Shown here piece by piece: positions 1 to 12,034 of a DNA stretch of 64,000 nucleotides. The DNA is from Dipteronia dyeriana (taxonomy: Eukaryota > Streptophyta > Magnoliopsida > Sapindales > Sapindaceae). The stretch is taken from the NCBI GenBank assembly GCA_032871835.1, contig CM065303.1:20462001-20526000 (forward strand), read 5' to 3'. Numbering within the stretch: the first letter of the stretch is position 1; each line of letters starts with the position of its first letter. The notes beneath the pieces are model-generated. The model saw only the letters and a list, made by a program, of their open reading frames with translations, searched no databases and was not told the origin of the DNA. The translations under genes and the position numbers were made by a program.

Positions 1-301
1 ATTTTGGGCCAGAGTTTTAATATTTTTAATAGCCCAAGCCCCAAACCCAAAATAAAAAACAAATCAAACATAACTAATAATAATGAAAGAAAGCTAAAGA
101 AGTTTGTTAGGGTTTTTTTAGTTATACTTATATAGGTGGTTTAATCGGTTCAAACCGGTTTTTAAGAAACCAAACTAGTTTGAACCGAATTTTTTTCAGT
201 TTTTAATTTTTTAAACCGGTTTAAACTGAATTCATTTGATGAACCGAACTGAACACCCTTTTTTAGGTTCGGTTCGGTTCAGAACTTAATACCTACCCCT
301 A
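1..301. mobile_element. hAT-type MITE remnant (left end outside window)
   Basis: The segment is dense in GGTTCGGTT and AACCGAACC words and ends in ACCCCTA at about 301. The same composition and the same CACCCCTA end occur in the complete MITE at 40393-40991, so I read this as a second, truncated member of that family. Its right end abuts a truncated LTR copy, which suggests it inserted into that LTR. The left end and any target duplication lie outside the window. Confidence 0.5.
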
Positions 302-660
302 CCTAACATCAAGACCAGGTTCTAGATCTACCTCGTTCTACGAATCAGTGAACACCATACTCGACAACCTCCACAAGGCATCACGCCATGAAGGCACACG
401 AGATCATATCTACACTTCAATGAACATTGAAACACTACGTACGTGTAGGGCAAAAGGTTGAGTCTAAAGAGGAAACAAAAGATCCAGACCCTGATAAGGA
501 GGGAAGGGATTATGAGAATCTTGGCGGGAGAGTCACAAATTTAACCTATTTGGACTGTGTATAAATAGACAAAGCATAAACGAATAAAAGGATCGAAAAC
601 TAATAGAACAAGAGACAGAGAGATTGAGAGTCTACTTCTGCCTAAATTTTGACTTAGTTC
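302..660 (+). repeat. Truncated LTR, copy A of a tandem LTR array
   Basis: Aligns by eye with 3880-4290 and 8430-8800. Shared landmarks are the GAACACCATACTCGACRACC block, the ACGTACGTGTAGGGCAA block, and a TATA box (TATAAATA, 560-567) followed by AGAGACAGAGAG. Relative to copy B it lacks about 85 bp in the middle, and its right end stops at about 660, so the LTR end and the primer-binding region are gone. The promoter orientation is plus. Confidence 0.6.
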
Positions 661-3010
661 CATCCTTCTCAACCTCTGGCTCCGTTCTAGGAGGCTCTTC
701 AGAGTGGTCTTGGATCTCCCCCCGAATTTCAAGCTGAATACCTTCAGACTGCTCGAGTTGAACCCCACTTGACGTCTCTCAAGGACCTGAGACTGGGAGG
801 ACCAGAGGAGGAAAAGGAAGATCTGCAATGGCTGGCTATTTCCCGGCTCCGGCCAAGCCAGAAGGCTCCACTCCATAACCATCAGGGCGAGACATCTCTG
901 CAACTTGGTCATTATCTCCTCTCTATCCCAACCGGCGATAGTGGATAGGTCAAATGAAAGAGAGAGGGCTTCAGCGACCTGGAAAGAGGCATAAAAATAT
1001 CCGTCACTTAAGGAGGCATCCACCTCCGTTTGCAGCTTGGTCACCTGAGCATGCAGGGTCTGGTTCTCGACGTCTAGCATCCTAGCTTCAGCTTTCCAGG
1101 AATCCTACCATTTTGCTCGACGTTCAGGTTGAAGGGTTTCTTGATCAAGGGACCAGTTCAACCTCTCATGGTCACAGTGAAGCTCGGATAGCTTTTCCTC
1201 CAACCCCCTCTGGCTGGAGGTCATCTCTTGTACTAGATCTTGAGCCCGCGCCAACAACCTCATGGCCCATTCAGCTTCGGCCTCAACTTTAGCTGTGCGA
1301 TCGTGGAGAGAGGCTACCTGGTAGCCCATGGCCACGTTGAACTTGAAGGCCCACAAAAGAGTTCAAGATAGAAGGTGACTGAACAAACCATCACAAAGAC
1401 AGATGAAATATGAGGGTTACCTCGGCTAAAAGGGTGGATCCCTTGGTGATCAGGATATTTACGGGCACTGAAGCCATCATGGAAAGACTGTCACTAGGGC
1501 AGAAAGTGACAAATTACCCCAAGACCTCGTCAAGCATGGTATAGCTCGACTGATTCTATGGGCGAGTGGGGGGAACCTCCTCTACAGCAACCTTGGGATC
1601 CTTCGAAGCTCGAGGGTTTGGGAATATAGATGGAGAGGCAGAAACATCTGGCAAGTTAAACGCAGGGATGGCAGAAGTGGGGGCAACTAGAGAACGTGCA
1701 GTAGTGATTGCTTCAACGGTAGATCTCCCTTTGTTCCCTGCCTTGGTAGCCCGCGATATGAGGAGCACCATCTTGAACCTCAGTTGGGAAGGAGACAGAG
1801 CAAGAGCAGATGAGGCCTCAGCCGGAACAGTTGACCCCCCTTTCTCCGAGGAAGCCGAAGGGGTTCCCCGATTTGACCTGGTAGGGGGGAGGAGTGTAAG
1901 CTTGATGGCTTCGCGGGAAGCTTAACCAACAACAAAAATTGTTTAAAAAAACATGTGTGTTAGAACCAAGCTTGCCAAGGAAACAAAACAAAGACGGCTT
2001 AGCGCTGCTTTACTTACGAGGAGTAGCAACAGAAATTTACAGGTATCGACTCACCCTACGAGAGCCAAAGGGATCAACAATTGAGAACTTCAAGTTCAAG
2101 TAATTCCTAGAGAGGATGGCCTTCAAAATTGCTTCAGACTTAGCGGGCAAGGAATCCCAGCCCCACGATGGTTTTATCATTGAAGGTTGTGAGAACTGCA
2201 ACTCGTGCCCACCGATAAAGATCAAGCTTCCCAAGTCATCCCCCATCGGGATCCATTTCTACTTTCAGGCGGGCTCCTTTTTTGATTTGCCAGGGATAAT
2301 GAAGTTAAGTTTGTTCTTAGATTTAGCTTAGAATTGACCGCGGGGGGCACCAGACAAGCTTCCAACCTGGAAGAGGTAATCCAGCTCTTTTACTCCAGGC
2401 TCCCTCGTAACCTTGCTCAGCTCGCACAGTTCCCTCCACGGCATGAGAAAGCCAATCAGATACTTAAAGAAATCAGGTGTCAGCTGGAGGGGAGCTAACT
2501 ATAGGGCACTGAGAGCTCGTCGGAGGGTCAGATGAAGAGGAAGCCTGACCTCATTCTCGATAGCCGCTACATGAATTGGAAGCATGTCTTTGATGGGATT
2601 GAAGATGTCATAATTTCTATAAGGAACTGAGATAGAAACGTTGTCGGGGATACCATACTTGGACCTTAGATGGACGATCGAGTTTGGATCAACAGTGGAG
2701 TCCGAAAGACCCTGAAGTCGTAGGGAGGAAGCCTTTCCAGAGGAGGACAAGAAACTGTGACTTAACCCTTTCCAGTAGCATCATCCTTGTTCTCCCTGTC
2801 GAAATCTTTACCGACCAAATTCAGGGGACTATCAGGTCGGTTAGAAAACCCAGTCCGAATAGCTATATTCCTGTTTAACCGACGTCTTTACAGATTTGGT
2901 GGAGAGTCATCACTGTCAAAGTTCTTCTGTGTTCTCTTTCCAAGAGCGAGACTAGAAACTTCTTCATTATCGATAATAGAATCAACAGAATCACAGCTGG
3001 TTTTCGACAT
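661..3010 (-). pseudogene. Antisense ORF of the LTR array (copy 1), 'putative gypsy type transposon' family
   Basis: Read on the minus strand from the ATG at 3010, the order is: a Ser/Asp-rich N terminus, then at 2750-2499 a segment with LRSKYGIPDNVSISVP and RLPLHLTLRRAL, and at 1356-900 a coiled-coil-like region rich in Glu, Gln and Leu. The GIPD...RLPLHP-type pattern resembles the plant 'putative gypsy type transposon' domain (PF04195). That is recognition from memory, not a search. Several stops and frameshifts break it. A homologous copy lies at 5250-7514. The coding strand is opposite to the LTR promoters, as reported for extra antisense ORFs of some Tat/Retand gypsy elements. No gag or pol is visible. 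Confidence 0.5.
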
Positions 3011-3394
3011 GGTAGAGGGAAGCTTCGAGTTAGATGAAAGAGAAGGTAAAGGTGTTGTTTAAGAAGTCGACAAGAAAACTCCTCACTGAAAATTTGAAAT
3101 TTGAAAGCATGAGGAAGATAGTGAAGCAGCCATGCTTAAATAGGGATAAATGGAGCAGTGACGTTGGCAAAATATTCAATCGAGATTACCTCGAATCTTG
3201 TGGGCTAGTGCAACGGAGCCAGATTCTCTTGAGAAACGCACTGGTCTCTTTTTGCCATGTCACTCGTGCATTTAATGAAAAGATTTCTGCCAAGATTCTG
3301 GTAGCAACGATTGGAGGAAAAATTTCCCAATTAAAATAAGAAATCTGACTCTAACCCCAACGCAATCACCGGTGTTCAAGTCAGAGAGGACTTC

Positions 3395-4582
3395 TGTTAA
3401 AAGCAAAATTTGGCTAGGGACCAATGGGAAATTTTCCACTCTCCTAGTCTGAGTATAAGCCCGAGATTACCTACCATGGAACCCCGGATCCTGGGATTGT
3501 GCTGTGGGGGATACCCCACAAAAGCGAGGAAGGGTCGTCCAGCTCTGGAAGCACCCAAGGTGGAGCCTAACACGATCGGATTGAGCTCCTTACACCGAAG
3601 CAGGAATTCAGGGAAAGCTAGATGCGTGACGATCCAGGCACCCCGGGGTGAAAACCACCTCATAACCTCCCTAGAAGCACACCATACTCTACAGACGTAA
3701 AAAGGAACCTATAAAGATATCAAGCTCATGCTATAACACTGCTCTATTTTGCCAAAGGAAGAAGGAAATCCACCTAGGTAGATAAGAGGAAGCTAGCAGA
3801 ATGCTTGCCATCACTTACGGGCTTTAGCAGGGTCATTTCAAGCTCAAAAATGGACATGTAAATGTTAGATCGAGCTTCTAAAATCAAGACTAGGGTTACC
3901 TCATTCTATAAACCAGTGAACACCATACTCGACGACCTCCATGAGGCATCACACCACGAAGGCACACGGGATCATATCTACATTTCAACGAACATTGAAA
4001 CACTGCGTACGTGTAGGGCAAGAGATTGAGTCAAAAGAGGAAATAAACTTATCTGTACCTAAGCTATTCTCAAATTCGTTATTAATCCAAAGTCAATGAC
4101 TTTTAAACAAAAGACCCCATCCGATAAGGAGGGAAGGGATTCTGAGAATCTTGGGGGGAGAGTCACAAATTTAACCTATTTGGACAGTGTATAAAAAGAC
4201 CAAGCATGAACGAAGAAAGGGATTGACAATTGATAGAACAAGAGACAGAGAGAGGGAGAGTCTACTCAGGCCTAAATTCTAACTTCAAACCACCACCTTT
4301 ATCGTTATCTACTTTTCGACAGGCACGAGGTTGCCACCCTACTGTACCTTAGAGAGATCAAGAGCATCTGAGTGATTTTTGTATTCACCATATAATTCAA
4401 TAATGAAATAACTCCATTTTACCTTGTATATCCAAATATCTATCATTGTCATTCGCATTCACATTTTTCATCACACAAACATACTTGGTATTTAAGGTAT
4501 CAACCATGATCATCACCTCCGTGGTAGTGGTCTTGAGGATGTTAGCTGAAATCCCTCACCCCAAACGAATTTTTCGTTAACA
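3395..4582 (+). repeat. LTR, copy B (1188 bp), shared by two internal regions
   Basis: Starts TGTTAA and ends TTAACA, a perfect 6-bp terminal inverted repeat. Just upstream is AGTCAGAGAGGACTTC, a candidate polypurine tract. A TATA box (TATAAAAA, 4190-4197) and AATAATGAAATAA (about 4400) fit a U3-R-U5 order on the plus strand. It separates two homologous internal regions, so the array is LTR-int-LTR-int-LTR. Confidence 0.65.
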
Positions 4583-5249
4583 AATGGTAAGGGAGCCTAT
4601 CCCCTCAGTAGGCTACATCAGAGCAAATAAGGGAGCTTATCCCCTCACAAGGCTACATACATCAAATAGGGAGCCCAACCCCTAATTCTGGGCAACATCT
4701 GCAAAGAAGAACAAAGAAAGAATTGATAAAAAAAAGTTGTCCATTAGTATTTTATGGGCAATTAAGATAAGTGGTAAATAGATTATGTCAAACTTTGGCA
4801 TCCTTCTAGTTTCCTCCGACTGCTCCTCCTTCCTACCGGTCACTACCTGCATCCCCTTCTTCTGGTGGATGTTCAATCGGGTTATCCCTTCATACTACAA
4901 ATCTTTTCTAGGGATCTCCACCTGTTTGTTGTTCGGCCTAGTCCTCCTCCAGGACTTCATTTACCACAGTCATAGCCTCATGGTGAATCATTGCATCATG
5001 TGAGGTAGTAGTTACCTCCGTCTTCATCTGTTTACCCACCGACTCTACCCTAATAAGCTTTTTAGGGTGGTATTCGACTCTCTTCTAAACCTCAAGTAGC
5101 TCATTTTCCACCTCCATGATAGTGGGAAGACCTTCCTTAAGCTGGGCAAGCTGAGCCCTTAGGCTGGTTATAGCAGGATGGACCCCTTCGGGCTACGTAA
5201 AGTGAACCTCGCCAGAAGACTCCCTTGGTCCCGACCTGGGAAGAACTGA
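4583..5249. other. Untranslated internal region after LTR B
   Basis: No convincing gene. It opens with three short repeats of the type GGGAGCYTATCCCCTCA...GGCTACAT (4590-4680). The usual TGGTATCAGAG or TGGCGCC primer-binding motif is not seen right after the LTR. The short ORFs here do not resemble a known protein. Confidence 0.4.
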
Positions 5250-7514
5250 TGAATGGAGGGGAAGTCCCGCTTCAATTACTTATTTCCCGGTTCCAGTTAT
5301 GTTTCAGGTGCCCTCTTCATCGCCAGCAGGAAGAGACATCTTCTCGACCTTAGCCATAATCTCGTCCTTATCCCAGCCATCGATGACGGAGAGGTCAAAG
5401 GGTTGAGACAACGCCTCATCAATCTGGTAAGAGACGTAGAAGTACCCATTCCCGAATGTGGCCTCCACCTCAGTCTGTAGCTTGGCCACCTGAGCATGTA
5501 AGCTCTGGTTTTCAATATCCAACATCTTTGCCATTATTATCCAGGAGTCTCTCTCCGTGGCCTGGCGTTTGGACTTGAGGCTCTTTTGGTCGTAGGTTTG
5601 CTTCAGCTTCTCGTGGTCGCATTGAAGCTAGACCAACTCCTTCTCCATTACCTTCTAGCTGGTGGTCATTTCCGGTACCAAAGCCTGAGCTCGAGCAAGC
5701 ATTCCCATGGCCCTCTTAGCTTCGCCCTCAACTTTTGCAACACGATCACGAAGAGAGGCCATCCGGTGGCTCATGGCGACATTGAATTTGAAAGCCTACA
5801 AAATGCAAAGTTCAAATTAGAAAATAATCAAACTTGCCACTTCGATTGCAGATGAATGAATATAGTTACCTCAACCAAGAGAGCGAACCTCTTTGGTAAT
5901 AACGATGTCGACGGGCATTGAAGCCATCAGAGAAAGGCTACCACCTGGACAAGAAGTGATAAATCGCTCCATGAACCTTGTCTTGTCTTGTCTTGTCCAG
6001 CGGGGCTTGATTGATATTGAAGGCGGGCAGGAGGACCTTCTGCAATAGCAATCTCGAGGCCCTCCGAAGCTTGAGAAGTCGGGAATACAGGCAGATGAGT
6101 AAGAGCATCAAGTAGGCTGACCGTGGGGATAGTAACAGCGATAGTAACGACAGAAGGGGCAACGAGAGCATGAATGGTGGCAACAGTAATAGCTACAGGT
6201 GGGGTGGTAGTCCCCTTGCCTTATGCCTGGGATACCCGGAATGCAAAGATCTCCATCAGGGACATAGGCTGAGAAGGAGACGAGATAGAGGCAGACGGAA
6301 CCCCTACTAGAGCGGATGACCCCATTTTATACAAGGTAGCCGATGAGGTCCCCCAAATCGATCTGGCTGAAGGAGGAGAGGCCCGGGCTCGCTGTACTTC
6401 ATGGGTAGCTAGAGAAACAACAGAAACTGTTAAAAAAATAAGAAAACGAAAGGGAGAGGTCAAAATCAAAATGAATAGGCTGAAGAAAGCGAGTTAACTC
6501 AAAGTTTATTTTTTCTCACTAGGAAAGGCATCAAAGATGCTCAAGTATTGATTCACTCTGTGGGGATCGAAGGAGTCAGCAGTGGAAAACTTCAGGTTAA
6601 GATAATTGCGGGAGATGATGGCTTTTAAAATTGCCTCAGACTCTGCTGGCAGCGAATCCCTGTCTCATGAGGGCTTATCATCAAAAGCAGTAGGAACCTC
6701 AAATTCATTCCCGCTGATGAAAATCGAGCTTCCTCAATCACCTTCGACCAAGATCCATTCTTCCTTCCAGGCAGGTCTTTTTTGGAAGTGCCAGGTACGA
6801 TGAAGTTGAGCTTGTTTTTGGCTTTCGCATAAAACTGACCTCTTGGCCACCGGAAATGCTACCAATTTGGAAGGTGTAATCCAATTCCTCCGCTCCGGGC
6901 TCCCTAGCGACCTTGCTCTTCTCACAATGCTCCCTCCATAACACGAGGAAGTTAATTAGATGTCTCTAAAAGCTAGGGGTTAATTGGAGATAAGTCAGTT
7001 ATAGGGTGTTGAAGGCCCGTAAAAGGGTGGTGTGAAGAGAAAGTCCTTCCCCGTTCTCTTAAGTTGCGACGTGGATTGGAAGCAAGTCTTCAAGAGGAGA
7101 AAAAACATTGTAGTTCTTAGAAGGAACGAGGACGATGATACTGTCAGGAATGCCGTACTTAGCCTTCAAACGATTAATCGACTTCGGATCAGTTATAGAA
7201 TCGAGAATGACCTAGAAGTCGTAAGGAATAATTTCTTCCGGAATGGTAGCAACGACCGTAACTTGGCCCCTACCAAGCGCAACACCCCCGAATTATTTAT
7301 CTGAATCGTTGTCGATTAGGTCCAACGAATTGTCAGGCTGGTTCGAGAAGCTAAACCCAATTGAAAGGTTTCGACCTGAACGACAATGCTGATGAAGTGG
7401 AAGGTCATCTCCGTCGTTAGAATTTTCTTGTTCTTGCTTCCCGAGAGCCGGGCTGGAGACATCACTGCCCTCTGCCAAACGATGAAAACTATTGTCAAAG
7501 TTCAACATTATCAA
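5250..7514 (-). pseudogene. Antisense ORF of the LTR array (copy 2)
   Basis: Second copy of the protein at 661-3010. The minus-strand segment 5534-5304 contains DIENQSLHAQVAKLQTEVE and FDLSVIDGWDKDEIMAK, matching copy 1 at 1080-900 (FDLSTIAGWDREEIMTK). The N-terminal part (7514-7293) matches the Ser/Asp-rich start of copy 1, including a VSSxALGK motif. The region at about 7230-7030 has the KYGIPDS and LLPIHVA words of the PF04195-like domain. It is frameshifted in several places. Because the two copies decay at different sites, alignment of both would show which residues are ancestral. Confidence 0.5.
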
Positions 7515-7921
7515 GTATAGAAAGGTTGAGAGAATTGAAGAAAAGACGACGATTCTTATAAAGACGGAAAAAAGAGTTTTGAGAGTTTGAAATTTGAAAG
7601 AGTGATAAGCGTGAGAATGAAGGCGATGTAACCGGGTTTAAATAGGGACAAATGGAACAATAAATGATGACATTCATTACGGAAGCATGCTGGAAGATGA
7701 GATCTTTGATGAAGATTGCCTCGATCCAGAAATTGATGTAACGTAGCCGCTTTTCTCGAGAAACGTACCAGTTCGTTGACCACCGCTTGGAACTCGCATT
7801 TAATGAAAAGATTCCCTCCCGGACTCTAGCAACAATAGAAGAGGGAAAATTTCCCAATTAAAACATAAAATCTGACTCCAACCCCAACTCAATCACCGGT
7901 GTTCAAGTCAGAGGGGACTTC

Positions 7922-9161
7922 TGTTAATAGCTAAATTCGGCTAAGGACCAAAGGAAAATTTTCCACTCTCTAAGTAAGGGTTTGTATCTAGGATCACACA
8001 GTAGGGTACCAAGGTTCATGGGGTCGAGCTACCATACAACCCCGCAGAAGTAAGGCGATGTCACCTACATTATAGGAATACTTTAGGTAAAGCTCGATGT
8101 GATCAAATCGAGCTCCTTACATCGAGATAAGAGCCCAAGGCAATACCAATAAGGAAGACCTAAGCTTCCTGAGGTCGGGATATCTCGTGACCTCCCTAGA
8201 AGCTTGTTACCTTTTCCGTTTGTACAAAGAGACCTTTAGGGTGTCAAATTAGTCCTACAATGTCTCTTCGTTTCGTCGAGGGAAGAACCGAATCTATCCA
8301 AGCAGGTAGGAGAAAGCTCGTAAAGTTTCGTCACAACTAAAGAGCGTTAACACAGTCATAACAAGCTCTAAAAGGGACCTGGGAAGATCAAATTAAGTCC
8401 TAGCGCCAAGATTGGTATAGAGAAGTACTTCACCACTCCATATAGCAAACGTCATAGTTAACCTCCAAGATACATCGCCCCAGGGAAGCATACGGGATCA
8501 CATTCACTTTCCAACGTGCATTAAAACACTACGTACATGCAAGACAAGTGATTGAGTCCAATGAGGAAACAAACTTATCTCCTTCCAAGATATTCTCGAA
8601 TCTGTTATTGAGCCAAAGTCAATGATATTTAAACGAAATGTCCCGCCCGATAAGGAGGAATTTGATTCAGAGATTCGTGGTGAGAAAATGATAGGTTTAA
8701 CCTAATTAGGCCATGTATAAAACACGCTTATGCATGCATGAAGGAAGACACGTTTTGACGAGGCATAAAAAGAGAGCAAGAGACGACCACTGAGAGAAAT
8801 AAAGATAGGGACTTGCCACCAACAAAGAACAAAACTCCATTATCGCCTAAATTCTCTAAGGAGGACACGACCTTCACTTTATCTACTTATCGACAGGCAC
8901 GGAGTTGCCACCCCCATTATGTCCAAGAGAGATCGAGTATTTTAAGTGATCTCTGTACATTACGTTTGATTCGTTTACAATAATAAAACAGTGCCATCTT
9001 TTTTACATATCCTTTACATATCCTATTATCACCTACTTTCATCTTCCCAATTACACGTATAAACAAGGTACCAAAGGTATATTCTCCGACTGCGACCTCC
9101 GAGGTAGTTGTCTCGAGGTTGCTAGCTGAAATTCCTCACCCGAGTAAATTTTCAGTTAACA
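7922..9161 (+). repeat. LTR, copy C (1240 bp)
   Basis: Begins TGTTAATAGC and ends CAGTTAACA. Preceded by CACCGGTGTTCAAGTCAGAG and a G-rich candidate polypurine tract, as in copy B. TATAAAA lies at 8716-8722, with AATAATAAAAC (about 8980) as a possible polyadenylation signal. It matches copy B throughout with many substitutions, so the array is old. Confidence 0.65.
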
Positions 9162-10330
9162 ACAATAAAACACTTCTAAATAGAATAGAGAACCAAACCT
9201 AAACATAATAGAATTCAGGTTTCACAACCTAACAGTAACTGATGCAAACATGTGTCTCTTGTAGTTTTAACTTTTTATTTAAAAATTTAAAATCCATTAA
9301 TTTAAAATCGTAATTACACCAAACAAGAAGAAGAACCATTTGTCAAAAGAGGCCTCTCAGCACACAGGTGTATCTTATTTGCTTTGTTCAAATGGAAGTT
9401 AATTGTTTGATGATTTTTCTTTTACTCATTCATGGCCGTGGGGGAGCAATATACTATTTAAAGTCCCACAAATATTTTTTTAATAAAAATTAATTTAAAA
9501 CTTACATTTTCACAGCCAGTTCGTCGGATGATTTTGATTCTTTCTTCATACTTCTCAATCAATTAGTATTCCTGAAAAGAAATTGAAAATATATTTAAAA
9601 TAGTATTTTACATAAAAACCAAGGTTTGAGAAAATAGAAAGGTTTTTATTTAGAGTATCTCCAATGCAGTGTCATTTTAATGTACAAATGTTATAATTTA
9701 GTATAAAATAAAAAAACATTCTCAAATGCAATTCCAAATTTGGTATACCAATGTTGATTTTTTAATTATAACAAAGTCATTTTATAATTATATTAAATAC
9801 ATTGATTGTTGACTTTTATAGTTTTAAATAATAAAAAATATTATATAAATTGAATGTATTAATTATATTTATTAGCTTTTATAATTTTAATAAAAAATAA
9901 AAATAATACTAAAATGATATACCAAATATTTTACTATTTTTTATACCAAATTTAACATTAATATTGATATACACACTGTAAATGGTTTTATATATGGAAA
10001 TATCAAACAATTAATAGATATTCTTCTTTACAAAAGATTAATATAAAATCAATTGATAATTATTGTTGTGTACTAATAAACTATTTAATTATTCTAACTA
10101 ATTTTATTAAAGATAATATTAACTTTTTAGAAAAATATTAATATAGGATGTAAATAAGGGTATAAATAAATATGTCCAATCTCACTCCTATCCGATCTCA
10201 CTCTGATCACTTAAAAATCGGATAAAATTATCCATTTCAACTACAACTTTGATCCTCTCAAACACAAGATTTTGCAAATCCAATGCGAGGATTGCGGCCC
10301 ATCTACGGCCCACCAAATGTACTCCCCTAC
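9162..10330. other. AT-rich intergenic sequence, no gene seen
   Basis: No ORF or RNA gene is convincing. A stretch from about 9651 (GAGTATCTCCAATGCAG) to about 9985, rich in 'accaaat/ataccaa', may be an old MITE, but I could not match its two ends. Confidence 0.4.
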
Positions 10331-10333
10331 TTA

Positions 10334-11083
10334 GGTCCAGTTTGACATTGCTTTACTGTGGGGAAAATTGCTTTTGATTCTGCTGTGGGGGAATTGCTTT
10401 TGGATTTGCTGTGAGAAGAATCAGTTGGGTGTTTGGTAAACTGATTTTTAAAAGTGTTGTGAGAACCAAAAGCAATTTCAATGTGTTTGGTAAAAAAATG
10501 TTGTGATTGAACAAAATTACTAGAAAGAACAAAAATGAATATTTAAGATGATTTGAAAATAAATAATTTATTTTATTTTTGTGTGACCATAAACTTGTTA
10601 TAAAATAAATAAATAAATTTTGTTAAAAAATATATAATTTTGCTTTAATATTTGTTTTATCTATTGCTACATATATTGTGCATATATTAAGAAAACTAGC
10701 ATAATTTGATTTAAGGATTCATAAGATTACACAATTGAAATAGACAGCATGTAAATAACAAAGTATATGTTATAGTAAATAGTAAATAAAATAATAAATG
10801 CTAAGTGCGTGTTTTGTTATGTGGTAAATTTCATAAAAGGCAATGGATAAAATAGTAAGTTTGGAAAAAAAATCATTAATAAGAGTATTAAGTGTATTCT
10901 CATTTCTGCTTCCTAGGAAGTTGATTTCTAAAAGTATCAATTTGTAACTTCTCAATTTCTGCTGTGGGGGGAAGCCAAAAGAGATCAAAAACATTTTCTA
11001 AAAATTTTACCAAACACCCCATGCCAACTTCAGAAGCACTTTTAGCTCCAAAAGCAGTTTGGGAAGCAATCCCAAATTGGGCC
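10334..11083. mobile_element. Tourist-like MITE 1 (PIF/Harbinger type), 750 bp
   Basis: The left end GGTCCAGTTTGACATTGC and the right end GCAATCCCAAATTGGGCC are imperfect inverted repeats. TTA flanks it at 10331-10333 and 11084-11086, the 3-bp TTA duplication typical of PIF/Harbinger and Tourist elements. Subterminal GCTGTGGGG(A)GAATTGCTTTTG repeats recur. No transposase is encoded. Confidence 0.75.
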
Positions 11084-11086
11084 TTA

Positions 11087-11837
11087 GGCTCAGTTTGGCA
11101 TTGCTGTGCTGTAGGGAGAAGTGCTTCTGAAATTACTGTGGGGGGAATTGCTTTTGGAATTACTGTGGGGGGAATTGCTTTTGAAATTGCTGTGGGAAGA
11201 ATCAGATGAGTGTTTAGTAAACTGATTTTCAAAAATACTGTGAGAACTAAAAACAATTTCAATGTGTTTGGTAAACTGATATAAAAAGTGTTGTGAGTGT
11301 GTAAAATTACTAAAAGGACAAAGACATCTAAATGGTACTAATTTGATATACTTTATATTTTTCTTGTTTATTTGTATTTAGTGTTAAGTGTTATATAATT
11401 ATGGTATTTTATTGAATTAATTAACCCTATTTTTTATTCTATTTTATTTAATTAATTAGTCATATTTCTTTATTTCTTTATTTCTTTATTTTATTCTACT
11501 TTATTTTTTATTTCATTTTTATTTTACTTTATTGAATTAATTATGGAAACATTTTTTTTTGGTATAAAAATATAAACCCAATTTTTTTTTTAAATTTCGT
11601 TAAAGGCAAGGACAAAGTTGAAAGGTTAGTAAAATTTTATTTAATATCACTGTAGCGATTTTTCTAAAAGCAGAAACCAAAATCCAAAAGCATGTATTTG
11701 TAGCTTCTCAAAAACTCAGTTGGGAGAAGCTAAAAGTGACCAAAAGCACTACTCACGATTTTACCAAACACCCTGTCCGAGATCCAGAATCACTTTTGAT
11801 CCCAAAAGCAGTTGGGGAAGCAATACCAAACTAAGCC
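11087..11837. mobile_element. Tourist-like MITE 2, 751 bp, directly adjacent to MITE 1
   Basis: The left end GGCTCAGTTTGGCATTGC and right end GCAATACCAAACTAAGCC are inverted repeats, with TTA at 11084-11086 and 11838-11840. It shares subterminal words with MITE 1 (TGTGGGGGGAATTGCTTTTG, TTTACCAAACACCC). The two elements share the middle TTA. The right end lies about 60 bp upstream of the EF-1alpha tef1 box. Confidence 0.75.
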
Positions 11838-11897
11838 TTAATTTGGATAAAACTGACAATCAAGCACAAGGACACGTACGTAATTCTGATACATACC

Positions 11898-11913
11898 AAG
11901 GGTATTATCGTAA
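11898..11913 (+). promoter_or_regulatory. tef1-like promoter box of EF-1alpha
   Basis: AAGGGTATTATCGTAA matches the pattern ARGGRYANNNNNGTAA described for the tef1 box of the Arabidopsis EF-1alpha A1 promoter. It lies just upstream of a TATA-like motif and of the telo box. This order is characteristic of plant translation-apparatus promoters. Confidence 0.7.
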
Positions 11914-11934
11914 ACACAAAATGCAATATCAGTG

Positions 11935-11955
11935 TATAAGACTACACAAACCCTA
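11935..11955 (+). promoter_or_regulatory. TATA-like motif and telo box of EF-1alpha
   Basis: TATAAG lies at 11935-11940 and AAACCCTA (telo box) at 11948-11955. A pyrimidine-rich CTCTTCACATC...CTTCTCCTTTTCTTC tract follows, where transcription probably starts (about 11960-11980). Telo boxes near the start site are a known feature of plant EF-1alpha and ribosomal-protein genes. Confidence 0.65.
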
Positions 11956-12034
11956 CCGTCCACTCTTCACATCAACTCTCTGCTTCTCCTTTTCTTCTAT
12001 GCAGCTAGGGTTTTAGCGGACCCATTATCTAGAG

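Noticed and set aside
1566..1925. 119-codon plus-strand ORF
   Set aside because: Lies opposite the decayed antisense transposon protein; composition follows from that gene.
9651..9990. Possible MITE beginning GAGTATCTCCAATGCAG
   Set aside because: The two ends could not be matched as inverted repeats and no target duplication was seen.
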